Below are positions 1 through 7,137 of a DNA stretch of 28,403 bases, one piece after another (position 1 is the first letter of the stretch; the number at the start of each line of letters is the position of its first letter). The position numbers and the translations under genes are program-made. The notes beneath the pieces are model-generated. The model had not been told where the DNA came from, did no database searches, and was given only the letters and a program-made list of their open reading frames with translations. This DNA comes from CAYXRK01 sp964467615. Lineage in GTDB: Bacteria > Hydrogenedentota > Hydrogenedentia > Hydrogenedentales > GCA-2746185. The DNA lies in the NCBI GenBank assembly GCA_964467615.1, contig CAYXRK010000044.1, forward strand, positions 1 to 28,403, written 5' to 3'.

Positions 1-87
1 CCTTCACCTTCACCTTCACCTTCACCTTCTCCTTCTCCTTCTCCTTCACCCTCACCCTCGCCTTCGCCCTCACCTTCACCCTCACCA
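1..87 (-). repeat. In-frame hexanucleotide repeat coding poly(Gly-Glu)
   Basis: Tandem six-base units (GGTGAA, GGAGAA, GGCGAA, GGTGAG variants on the minus strand) run from about 87 to the left edge. They encode alternating Gly and Glu in the metallopeptidase frame. Most unit differences are synonymous third-position changes, so the dipeptide is preserved although the DNA is degenerate. The array continues beyond the window, so its full length is unknown. Confidence 0.9.
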
Positions 88-1070
88 CCGATTCCGTCGA
101 TCATGTAACCGATGTCTTGAAGCACGCCGATCTCGAATGCCGCGTACTCGCGTATGTCGACGCCCTCTTCGCCGAATGGCTCCATCACGAAGCGGCCGGC
201 CCCGGTGATCTTTTGATCGTCGAAATGGGAAATACTCGTGCCTTCCGAGTACGGGTCGGGGGCGTAGAGTGCGGGGGGCGTCCCGAGCGCTGCCGTTGCC
301 ATCGCGCCGCCGAAGAACAGGTCGTCGCTGATGAGGTCAGCGGCTTCGCCGACGAAGGTGCCTACGCCGTCCGTCACGGTCACTAGGCGGCCTCCATCGC
401 CGCGTTCCATCAAGACGTCCCACCGGGTGAAAAGGCCGCCGCTTTCGCCGAATTCGTCGACCAGTCCCAGCATCCCCAACCCGTGCGTGATTTCGTGCAG
501 CAACAGCGTAAAGAAATCGGACTCGCCGGGTGGGGTTGGCTCCGTCCCCGCGTTCCAAGCGTAACCGAAGTTGACCTGGGCCGAAATCTCTGGAAAGTCG
601 GGATCGGGATCTACGCCTGTCGTAAGACGTTCAAACGCTGATCCATTGTTGATCCCCGTCCCGTCTGGAAAGCCCGGCCCAGCAGAAGCTTGCGTGGGGT
701 CGTCTGGATCGTTGAGGGAGACGTCGAACAAAACGTCGAGCGTGCCGTCATGATCCAATACTGAATCCAAGTACGTAAAGATATCTTGGACGCGGTCGCG
801 GAACGCTTCTCCGTTAATCGGGTCGTCGAATCCGATACCCGTGCCTTGTTCCACGTCGTCAAAGGTCACGTTGAAAACGATGTTTTTCGTCTGAATACTC
901 TTTGTGGGCCGGGCGGGATCAATCCGAAATGGCGCGTTGGGATCGTCTGTGTCGACTCGTACGATTTCGCCGTTAGAGAATCGGTATGTAATTTCGTTTG
1001 CCTGAGCTACCGACGCGGCCAAGGCCAGGCTGGCGGCGACAACTACGGCATTAAAGGTACAGATAGACAT
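1..1070 (-). CDS. Secreted zinc metallopeptidase with C-terminal Gly-Glu repeat (partial, cut by left edge)
   Basis: An uninterrupted reading frame of 356 codons runs from ATG at 1070 to the window edge without a stop, so the C-terminus is missing. A GGGGAGGGAG-like ribosome site lies just upstream (about 1077-1087). Residues 1-24 form a signal peptide ending in AQA, so export is expected. Residues 192-196 are the zincin motif HEITH, followed by GLGMLG. The metzincin third-ligand position is Gly, so this is not a canonical metzincin. A downstream SHFD (His282) followed by VMEPF resembles the distal segment of bacterial matrixin-like secreted peptidases and may supply the third zinc ligand (inference). 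From about residue 329 the chain becomes Gly-Glu dipeptides, probably a linker to a lost C-terminal anchoring or sorting domain. The reading frame is secure; the protease family is less certain. Confidence 0.85.
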   Translation of the reverse strand, partial: MSICTFNAVVVAASLALAASVAQANEITYRFSNGEIVRVDTDDPNAPFRIDPARPTKSIQTKNIVFNVTFDDVEQGTGIGFDDPINGEAFRDRVQDIFTYLDSVLDHDGTLDVLFDVSLNDPDDPTQASAGPGFPDGTGINNGSAFERLTTGVDPDPDFPEISAQVNFGYAWNAGTEPTPPGESDFFTLLLHEITHGLGMLGLVDEFGESGGLFTRWDVLMERGDGGRLVTVTDGVGTFVGEAADLISDDLFFGGAMATAALGTPPALYAPDPYSEGTSISHFDDQKITGAGRFVMEPFGEEGVDIREYAAFEIGVLQDIGYMIDGIGGEGEGEGEGEGEGEGEGEGEGEGEGEGE

Positions 1071-1137
1071 CCCAACACTCCCTCCCCTGAAGTTGGACGA
1101 GCGCAACGCGCACGTCCGGATTTTTTGCAAAGCGCGT

Positions 1138-1167
1138 AATCTACGCAGCCCCGGATCGTCGTGTCAA
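1138..1167 (-). promoter_or_regulatory. Sigma70-type promoter of the metallopeptidase gene
   Basis: On the minus strand a perfect TTGACA (1167-1162) is followed after 18 bases by TAGATT (1143-1138), four of six matches to TATAAT. Transcription would begin near 1131, giving a leader of about 60 bases before the ATG at 1070. The promoter lies just past the stop of the upstream GDPD gene, so the peptidase can be transcribed independently. Confidence 0.6.
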
Positions 1168-1191
1168 GTCATGGGTCGCAGCGTGTACTCG

Positions 1192-2145
1192 TCAATGCGC
1201 GTCGGCCCGACCCAAAACCTGAAGGCAAACGTCGGGGTTGTTCGTGATGATCGCGTCCACGCCCCACTTCGCGAGCCGCTCCATGTCCCCCGGCTCGTTC
1301 ACCGTCCATGTGGCGATGGTCAACCCAGCGCCGTACATTTCCTCGATGAGTTTCGGCGTCAGGTCGTCCTTGTTCGGATTGAATCCCGCGGGCCCCAGCC
1401 GTTGCGCCCAGGTCAAATAGTTCGGCCACTGGTCCGGCTTGTCATCGCTCGATGTGGCAAGCAATTCGGTCCGCAAATCCGGTGCGTCCATGAGCGTGAC
1501 GGCGCAAACTATCGGAGAGAACGACTGAATGACGACTTGCCGTTGCATCCCCCGCGAGCGCACTTCCTCGATTACCTTGCGCGTCAGCACCACGTTGCGC
1601 GATCGGCTCGACTCGATCCGGTTCATCGTCTCCACCTTCCTGTCCGGAAGTAGCTGCACACCCCAACGCAGCAGGTCTTCCATCAGTTCGGAATCGTCGT
1701 CGCTGTTCTTAATCTCGATGTAGACGCCGATCTTCCCCTTCGCGAAATCGAGCGCCTCGCCTAACATGGGCAGCCGCTCCCCAGCGAACTCCGCCGAGAA
1801 CCACGCGCCTGCGTCCAGCTTCTGCGCCTCCGCCAGCGTCACCTCCGCCACGTCCCCCACGAAGTCGGTCGTCCGTTCGAGCGTGTCGTCGTGAATCACG
1901 ATGACGTGTCCGTCGCGCGTCAGCGTGCAGTCCAGCTCGAACCAATCGGCCTTCATCCTGTGCGCGAGGCGGAACGCCGCCATCGTGTTCTCCGGCGCAT
2001 AGGCCGAAGCGCCCCGGTGGGCAATAACGTCAACGCGGCCCTCCGGCGCACCCGCTATAAACGTCGAACACCCCCCCATGATGAGCACCCCCGTGATTGC
2101 CACTACTGCCGCGCGCATGAATCTGTTCCCCAAAGTCTTACTCAT
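1192..2145 (-). CDS. Glycerophosphodiester phosphodiesterase lipoprotein
   Basis: A 317-residue protein that should hydrolyse glycerophosphodiesters to glycerol-3-phosphate and an alcohol at the cell envelope. The N-terminus has a hydrophobic stretch ending in LIMGGC, a lipobox, so it is probably a lipid-anchored exported protein. The GDPD signatures are clear: His43-Arg in HRGASAYAPENT, Glu70 and Asp72 in ELDCTLTRDG, and His85 in HDDTLERTT, matching the two catalytic histidines and the metal-binding acids. TWTVN and ITNNPD near the C-terminus are also family-typical. I chose the ATG at 2145 over the TTG at 2148; it overlaps the end of the Rieske gene by 8 bases, suggesting translational coupling. 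An internal ATG (MRAAVV, residue 10) would also give a usable signal peptide. Length is normal for the family. Confidence 0.9.
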   Translation of the reverse strand: MSKTLGNRFMRAAVVAITGVLIMGGCSTFIAGAPEGRVDVIAHRGASAYAPENTMAAFRLAHRMKADWFELDCTLTRDGHVIVIHDDTLERTTDFVGDVAEVTLAEAQKLDAGAWFSAEFAGERLPMLGEALDFAKGKIGVYIEIKNSDDDSELMEDLLRWGVQLLPDRKVETMNRIESSRSRNVVLTRKVIEEVRSRGMQRQVVIQSFSPIVCAVTLMDAPDLRTELLATSSDDKPDQWPNYLTWAQRLGPAGFNPNKDDLTPKLIEEMYGAGLTIATWTVNEPGDMERLAKWGVDAIITNNPDVCLQVLGRADAH

Positions 2146-2440
2146 CAATCAACACCTGAATCGCACCGTTGTCAACGCGCACCCGGTACCGGCGCAGCCC
2201 GTCATTCGGCGGATCGTCCGGACTGAGCGGAAACGACCACGCATGCCACGGACACACGACCCGGCCGTGCTCGATAAATCCTTGGAACAAAGGTCCCGCC
2301 GCATGCGGACAACAATTACTCGTCGCGAACACGTCACCGTTCACGTTGAACAACGCGATGCTTTCCTTCTCATGCACAACCGCCAACGATTCGCCCGGCG
2401 GAAGATCGCGCGAGTCCGCCAGTGTAATCCAGTTCGGCAT
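2138..2440 (-). CDS. Small Rieske [2Fe-2S] protein (NirD/BphF-like)
   Basis: A 100-residue soluble protein consisting of one Rieske domain. The cluster ligands are Cys44-x-His46 and Cys63-x-x-His66, the complete two-Cys/two-His set, with the usual WHAW-like end. It should pass electrons either as a Rieske ferredoxin for an oxygenase or as a small subunit of a nitrite-reductase-like enzyme. No partner oxygenase or reductase is visible next to it. The start at 2440 is chosen because AGGAAGGG sits seven bases upstream; a longer reading frame to 2512 has no better site and adds residues outside the domain. Its 3' end overlaps the GDPD lipoprotein start, so the two are probably co-translated, though no shared pathway is obvious. 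Confidence 0.88.
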   Translation of the reverse strand: MPNWITLADSRDLPPGESLAVVHEKESIALFNVNGDVFATSNCCPHAAGPLFQGFIEHGRVVCPWHAWSFPLSPDDPPNDGLRRYRVRVDNGAIQVLIDE

Positions 2441-2599
2441 TTTCCCTTCCTGAAAAGTGTTGGCCGCATTGAATGTCGAGCGAGGCGGGAAGGTTCGGCG
2501 CGGCCTCGACAACGGCAGGATTGCACGCGGCCAGAATTCAGCCGATATGTTATAGCACGCGGATGGCGGGGGCGAGCTTGGAACGTGCTTATATATTGT

Positions 2600-2628
2600 T
2601 TGTATTTTATTGAATATTCAAGTATAAT
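2600..2628 (+). promoter_or_regulatory. Promoter of the winged-helix regulator, apparently leaderless
   Basis: TTGTAT (2600-2605, four of six) and a perfect TATAAT (2623-2628) are separated by 17 bases in a markedly AT-rich patch. The expected transcription start falls at or within a base or two of the ATG at 2635. No ribosome-binding site precedes that ATG. Both facts point to a leaderless mRNA. Confidence 0.65.
2610..2621. promoter_or_regulatory. 12-bp perfect palindrome, candidate operator
   Basis: TTGAATATTCAA is a perfect inverted repeat lying between the -35 and -10 elements of the regulator promoter. A dimeric winged-helix repressor binding here would block RNA polymerase. The obvious candidate is the protein encoded immediately downstream, by autoregulation (inference from position; ArsR-type proteins commonly bind AT-rich palindromes). 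Confidence 0.5.
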
Positions 2629-2634
2629 TGAACA

Positions 2635-3222
2635 ATGAAACAAACCGGACGCAAAGGTAAAGACCTCATTCTTCGCGATCTCGCGCAACTCCGCGCGCTG
2701 GGCGACCCGTTGCGATATCAGATTCTCGAGCACTTGATCGGCGAGGCAAAGACGGCCAAGCAAGTCGCGCAGGTGCTTGGGACAAAACCAACGCGCCTCT
2801 ATCACCATTTTGGCGTGCTCGAGCGCGCGGGGATCATTCGCAAGGTGCGCACACGCAAAGTGCGCGGCGCTACCGAGAAGTACTACCAGGCCACGGCGAA
2901 CCGAATGACCGTCGACCCGAGGCTGCGGAGCGGAGGCGTCGTGCCGGTGCATCCGCTTTACGCCGCCGCGTTTCATTCGACATTGGACGAAATAGACGCG
3001 GCCGAACGGTCACTGGCCGGCACGGCGAGACAAACCCCGATTCTTGTGAATCGGTTGCGGATACGGACGACCGCCGCGACTGCGGCGGGCCTGCAAAAGC
3101 AACTGGAAGAGTGGATCGCGTCGTGCGAACAAGCGAGCAGCGCGGACGGCGATGCGGAATTCGGAATTACAGTGGCGTTCTACCAAATGCCTGATAGCAG
3201 GCCGGAGGAGTCGAAGCAATGA
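2635..3222 (+). CDS. ArsR-like winged-helix transcriptional regulator
   Basis: A 195-residue protein. Residues about 12-90 form a winged helix: LRALGDPLRYQILEHL is the typical first helix of ArsR/HTH_20 regulators, TAKQVAQVLGTKPTRLYHH is the helix-turn-helix, and GIIRKVRTRKVRGATEKYYQAT is the wing. The C-terminal half (about residues 100-195) is not a metal-binding site I recognise and may sense a ligand or mediate dimerisation; no cysteine cluster typical of ArsR metal sensors is seen. The start is set by the promoter, which places transcription at the ATG itself. The stop codon overlaps the start of the following aspartic protease gene by four bases (ATGA), so the two products are made from one message. 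It probably represses its own promoter through the palindrome at 2610-2621. Confidence 0.88.
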   Translation: MKQTGRKGKDLILRDLAQLRALGDPLRYQILEHLIGEAKTAKQVAQVLGTKPTRLYHHFGVLERAGIIRKVRTRKVRGATEKYYQATANRMTVDPRLRSGGVVPVHPLYAAAFHSTLDEIDAAERSLAGTARQTPILVNRLRIRTTAATAAGLQKQLEEWIASCEQASSADGDAEFGITVAFYQMPDSRPEESKQ

Positions 3223-4484
3223 ACAAGACGTCTGTAGCAAAAGCATTGATGACCGTACTGGCGGGATTCGGCATAGGCAATGCCGCCGCCGAGAAGGCGC
3301 TGCCGGAGGCATGGAGCGCATGGGAGAGCGGCGACATTGCCCGCACCCGCGAACTTGCGGAACAGTCTCTCGGAAATCCCGTCGCTGTTGACGAAGCGCG
3401 GCACCTCTTGTTCCTTACGAGCTTCGTCAGCGGAGACTACGAGGTCGCACTCTCGCAGTACAACGCTATTGCGCCGGCATACCCAAGTTTGACCGAGCTC
3501 GCCGAAACCGTCCTGGAAGCGTACTTGCATTTGGTTCGAGTCGCGGACGCATTAGAATTCGCCCGTGCCCACGACGAACTCCCGGCCTGGACGGTCCCAG
3601 TCCTCGAACGTCACGCCACCAAGCCCCTTCGAGTAGTCTTGGACGAAGTGGCCATCGTTCCGTTCGCGGACCATCCCCTCACGAACTACTTCCCCGCGTT
3701 TGCGGCGGAAATCAACGGCCAGGCCGTGACCGCGCACGTCGACACGGGCGGTGCGTTTCTGCACATGGGGCCCGAGCGCGCGAAGGTCCTCGGCATCGAA
3801 ACGATCAAAGGCGATCTGGCTACCGCGCATCTCAATAACACAAAGGTCGAAATGTCATACGGCGTGGCGGACAAGTTCGTGCTTGGCGACGCGGTGCTCG
3901 ATAACGTCCCCGTGGCGGTGATGTCGACGCTGTCGGGAAACAGCGACTTCATCGTCTTCGGCACGAATATTCTTGAGCGATTTCTGTCGACGCTGGACTA
4001 CGCGAACCGCCGGTTGATCTTGTCGCCGCGCGGCAACGAAACCAAGACGGCGGAACACCTTGCCATGCTTCCCGAATCTCAAACGCGAATCCCGTTCTAT
4101 CTCTGGGGCGACCATTTCATGTTCGCGCGGGGAAGCGCCGGAACGCACGACGAACTCAATTTCTTCGTCGACTCCGGCCTGGTCTCGCTGCACGAGGATT
4201 CGAACGGGACTGTCCGGCAGGCGGCGTTCACCACGTCGAAACGGAAACTCGAAACCTGGGGCGTCGAAGGCAAGGAAATGAGCAAGGGATTCGTCGAACT
4301 GCGTTTCCCGTTGGCCCTGGGTCCGCTGAAACTAGACGACGCCATCGCGGTGATCGGCCCCGTGGGCGACAACAACTTCGGCGGCGTCCGCATCGACGGC
4401 CTCATCAGCCACGGTTTCCTCAGCCGATACTGCTGGACGATCGACTTCGACCGGCGCGAGTACGTTTTCGCCGGCGCGCAATAG
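3219..4484 (+). CDS. Secreted aspartic protease, pepsin/retropepsin-like, with N-terminal helical domain
   Basis: A 421-residue protein with a signal-peptide-like N-terminus ending near NAAAEKA, so it probably acts outside the cytoplasm. Residues about 25-120 are helical and TPR-like. The rest is a two-lobed clan AA aspartic protease: Asp175 in HVDTGGAF is the first catalytic site and Asp318 in FFVDSGLVS the second, each followed by hydrophobic strands (VFGTNIL; GLISHGFLSRY). Having both DTG and DSG in one chain means it need not dimerise as single-lobe bacterial relatives do. GGAGGAG at 3204-3210 precedes the ATG by eight bases, and the start overlaps the regulator stop by four bases. Its substrate is unknown; being co-translated with a transcription factor suggests expression on demand. 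Confidence 0.85.
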   Translation: MNKTSVAKALMTVLAGFGIGNAAAEKALPEAWSAWESGDIARTRELAEQSLGNPVAVDEARHLLFLTSFVSGDYEVALSQYNAIAPAYPSLTELAETVLEAYLHLVRVADALEFARAHDELPAWTVPVLERHATKPLRVVLDEVAIVPFADHPLTNYFPAFAAEINGQAVTAHVDTGGAFLHMGPERAKVLGIETIKGDLATAHLNNTKVEMSYGVADKFVLGDAVLDNVPVAVMSTLSGNSDFIVFGTNILERFLSTLDYANRRLILSPRGNETKTAEHLAMLPESQTRIPFYLWGDHFMFARGSAGTHDELNFFVDSGLVSLHEDSNGTVRQAAFTTSKRKLETWGVEGKEMSKGFVELRFPLALGPLKLDDAIAVIGPVGDNNFGGVRIDGLISHGFLSRYCWTIDFDRREYVFAGAQ

Positions 4485-4508
4485 CGGGAACCAAGCCGGG
4501 CGTTTTCG

Positions 4509-6962
4509 CTACCGGGCCTCCGTCTGCACCGCCTCCACAACCGCCTTCGGCACGTCTCCACCCTCATTCGGTTCGAGGGGTTGGAGCGACTCGGCGGTCG
4601 GGCCGTCCAGCCGAACGAGCATCGGCTCGAGGGGCCGCGCCCACAGCGGAAACGTCACGGCGTCGCCTCGAATCAGCTCCTGTCCGGACTGCTCTTCGCG
4701 GTCGACGTGGACCAACAACGGCTCCGGCCGCAAGTTGATGAAATACAAATAGTCCGCGCCCTCGTGCCGCAGATGCCGCGCGCGCACACCCTCAAGGGTG
4801 TATCCGTACTCGTTGACTGGCCGCGGTACACCATCGGCGTGGCCAATCGCGAGGGCCGCGTCGAGCGCGTGCAGGTATTCTTTCGACCTCATGGCGTCGT
4901 GCACCAGAAACGAGTGGATTCCATACGGCAACACGTCCTTGCGCGACTGCCCATGCTCGTTATACGGGATGGGCCGCGTCGCGCGGATGAGCGCCGCGTC
5001 CGTCGAGTCATAAAATGCCTTCAGCGCATTGAACGCATCATCGCGCATTGCCGGAACATCTTCGACTACCACCACATCGAGTCCGTTCAGCTCGCCCCCA
5101 ATAATTTGGTCCTCGGTCACGAACCGTATCTTCAACCCCGCATACGAACAGCCCTCGTATGCCGCAAGCGCGCTATCGAGAAAAACGCCCCCGTCTTGGT
5201 ATGTCTTCGCGCTGTCGCTCCACAGGATCCCCAGCCTCGCGGGCGCGCGCTGAAACGCCGCCACCACGTCCATATGCCGGTTCACGTCCAAGTGCGCCGT
5301 CGCGAACGCCTCCATCGCCGCGGGATGCGCAAAGAAACTCGGCGGCCCCACCGGTCCCCCTTGCCAAGCGTCGAGCGAAATACCGCTCAACCCCTCGATG
5401 GCGCCGTCCCAAACCGCGCTGTACAGATATCGCGCCAACTCCTCGCCGGTCCACCGCGGATCGAGTAGCGGGGTCTTCACAATGTCGATGATCGGTGATT
5501 CCGGCGCAATGCTGCGCAGCAGGCAATACACCGCGAGTTCGCTGGGAAAGCCCTTCGCGAATACTTCGTGTTGCACCTTCGGTTCCGTGCGAACCGCCGC
5601 GTAACTTCCAAAATCCGCGATGCGCAGGTAATCGACGCCGTGACGGCCCTCCCCCGGGGCGAACAAATCGCCCGCCAACACGACGGCCGCCGGCCGTTCC
5701 GGCTTGGCGCTGCGTGCCGCCTCGAACAGCGCCTGGATGTACGTAGTACCCTCGCGCCGCTGAAACGTCTGCAAATCGTATTGATACGGCGCCCGCTCGT
5801 AGGCCGGCCAAATGTCCACCTCATCGAAGCTCGCAAACCGGGTTCGCCACGCCCGGTTGAGCACCGTGCGGTCCCCGTAGATTCGCTCGACATCCGCCTG
5901 AAACGCGCGTCGCATTGCGTCACCCGCGATAGCGAACTCCGGCGCGATGGCGGATACTACGAAATCCGCCTCCGGGTTGCTCGAAAGAAACGAGCGAACG
6001 GCGTCCATTTCCCGTTTGCGCCCGGCATCGTCTATCGAGGTGACCACGTCGGTCGCGCCCTGTAAGCTTCCTCGCACCGCAACCGTCACGAGGTCGTTCG
6101 CAGCGCCTGATGGGCGATCCGAATCGACTACTACCATCGACAAGCCGTAACGCTGCGCAATCTCCTGGAGCGATTGCGATTCTTCGCCCGTTGAGAAACC
6201 GGCGCCGCTGAGGCCCGCGAGAAAAACGGACCGCCCAAGCGATACCAACATCCCGGACTCGGGCGCGGCGGCGTCAACCTTCGCGGATTCGGAGTCCAGC
6301 CCGGCCGGCGCGAACGTAAACCGCGCGCGCACGGACGCCGCGACCGTTTCCGCATGCCGCGTCGCACCATCGAGGCGCAACCAGTCGTCCGGTGCATTTC
6401 GCGCCGCCGCAAGATAGTCTTCCGCGATGGCGGCGATCACGTTCGCGCGAAGCGGCGCCGCGGGCAGCCCATTCAAATGCTCGCGCACACCGTGCAGCGC
6501 CGCGTCCGCCGCCGTCACGCGTTCCGTAAGCCTCGCTTCGGTCAATTTGTGCGCGTCGACCGTCATCCACGCCGCGTCCGAACCGCGCGACTCCTTCGCC
6601 TCCACCCGAATCGAGTAGCGCCCATCGGCGACGCCGGCGATGTCCCACGAAAACGCGCAGGGCGTCATGCCCTTCCCGGCTTCCACCTCGAGCTCGGCGG
6701 CGTACGCGGTCCGGCCAGTGTCGTCAATCGCCTCGAACGATACGTCCACGGTGCCGAGCACGTACTCTCCCCACACTTCCGCCTCAAACTCCACCGGCGA
6801 ATTCAACGAGGCAACGTCGTCGAACCGCACCTTCAACGCGATCCGCGACTCCGGCGACGCATCATCCGCGCGCAGGTACACCCGCGATGTCGCATCAGCG
6901 CCAAACGCCGTCGCCCCACCGGCAATCAGCGCGACGAAGAACGCGATCCTCATTCGTCTCAT
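4509..6962 (-). CDS. Large secreted protein with GH42-like architecture, function unknown
   Basis: An 817-residue protein. Residues 1-24 (MRRMRIAFFVALIAGG and on) form a signal peptide. Residues about 25-130 look like a beta-sandwich. Residues about 225-555 contain alternating hydrophobic strands and helices suggestive of a TIM barrel. About 570-680 (GILWSDSAKTY; LNGLDVVVVEDVPAM; LKAFYDSTDAALI) resembles the glutamine-amidotransferase-like trimerisation domain of GH42 beta-galactosidases. About 720-800 is a final beta-rich domain (DYLYFINLRPEPLLVHV). This order matches GH42-type enzymes, but I cannot identify the two catalytic glutamates with confidence. The start is uncertain: ATGs at 6962 and 6953 both lie in a 9-base repeat and neither has a strong ribosome site; an upstream reading frame to 7049 would put residues ahead of the signal peptide. 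It converges on the aspartic protease gene with a 24-base gap. Confidence 0.75.
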   Translation of the reverse strand: MRRMRIAFFVALIAGGATAFGADATSRVYLRADDASPESRIALKVRFDDVASLNSPVEFEAEVWGEYVLGTVDVSFEAIDDTGRTAYAAELEVEAGKGMTPCAFSWDIAGVADGRYSIRVEAKESRGSDAAWMTVDAHKLTEARLTERVTAADAALHGVREHLNGLPAAPLRANVIAAIAEDYLAAARNAPDDWLRLDGATRHAETVAASVRARFTFAPAGLDSESAKVDAAAPESGMLVSLGRSVFLAGLSGAGFSTGEESQSLQEIAQRYGLSMVVVDSDRPSGAANDLVTVAVRGSLQGATDVVTSIDDAGRKREMDAVRSFLSSNPEADFVVSAIAPEFAIAGDAMRRAFQADVERIYGDRTVLNRAWRTRFASFDEVDIWPAYERAPYQYDLQTFQRREGTTYIQALFEAARSAKPERPAAVVLAGDLFAPGEGRHGVDYLRIADFGSYAAVRTEPKVQHEVFAKGFPSELAVYCLLRSIAPESPIIDIVKTPLLDPRWTGEELARYLYSAVWDGAIEGLSGISLDAWQGGPVGPPSFFAHPAAMEAFATAHLDVNRHMDVVAAFQRAPARLGILWSDSAKTYQDGGVFLDSALAAYEGCSYAGLKIRFVTEDQIIGGELNGLDVVVVEDVPAMRDDAFNALKAFYDSTDAALIRATRPIPYNEHGQSRKDVLPYGIHSFLVHDAMRSKEYLHALDAALAIGHADGVPRPVNEYGYTLEGVRARHLRHEGADYLYFINLRPEPLLVHVDREEQSGQELIRGDAVTFPLWARPLEPMLVRLDGPTAESLQPLEPNEGGDVPKAVVEAVQTEAR

Positions 6963-6986
6963 TTGTCCCGTTCGTCCTATTCCCTG
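6951..6986. repeat. Degenerate 9-bp tandem repeat at a start codon
   Basis: Four consecutive 9-base units read CATTCGTCT, CATTTGTCC, CGTTCGTCC and TATTCCCTG on the plus strand, with related GTCC-containing words continuing to about 7013. The repeat duplicates the minus-strand ATG (6962 and 6953), so the GH42-like gene has two candidate in-frame starts nine bases apart. Confidence 0.5.
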
Positions 6987-7137
6987 CAGCACAAAATGTC
7001 CTATGTCCCGGGCTAAAGCAAGTTTCCCCGAACAGCCACACTCCAACACCTACGAAACGAACCACGCCGCGCCCCAGTTGACCGAACCCTAACAATTCCT
7101 AGTCAGTATTGGGCCTCGCGAGTTAGAATTGGATCTC

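Noticed and set aside
1..87. CRISPR-like tandem repeat
   Set aside because: Units are six bases with no spacers and lie in a protein frame as Gly-Glu.
4485..4508. Terminator between the convergent aspartic protease and GH42-like genes
   Set aside because: Only a four-base inverted repeat is present and there is no T-run, so I could not support it.
4581..5468. 295-codon plus-strand open frame
   Set aside because: It is antisense to the GH42-like gene, with no ribosome site and shadow-like composition.
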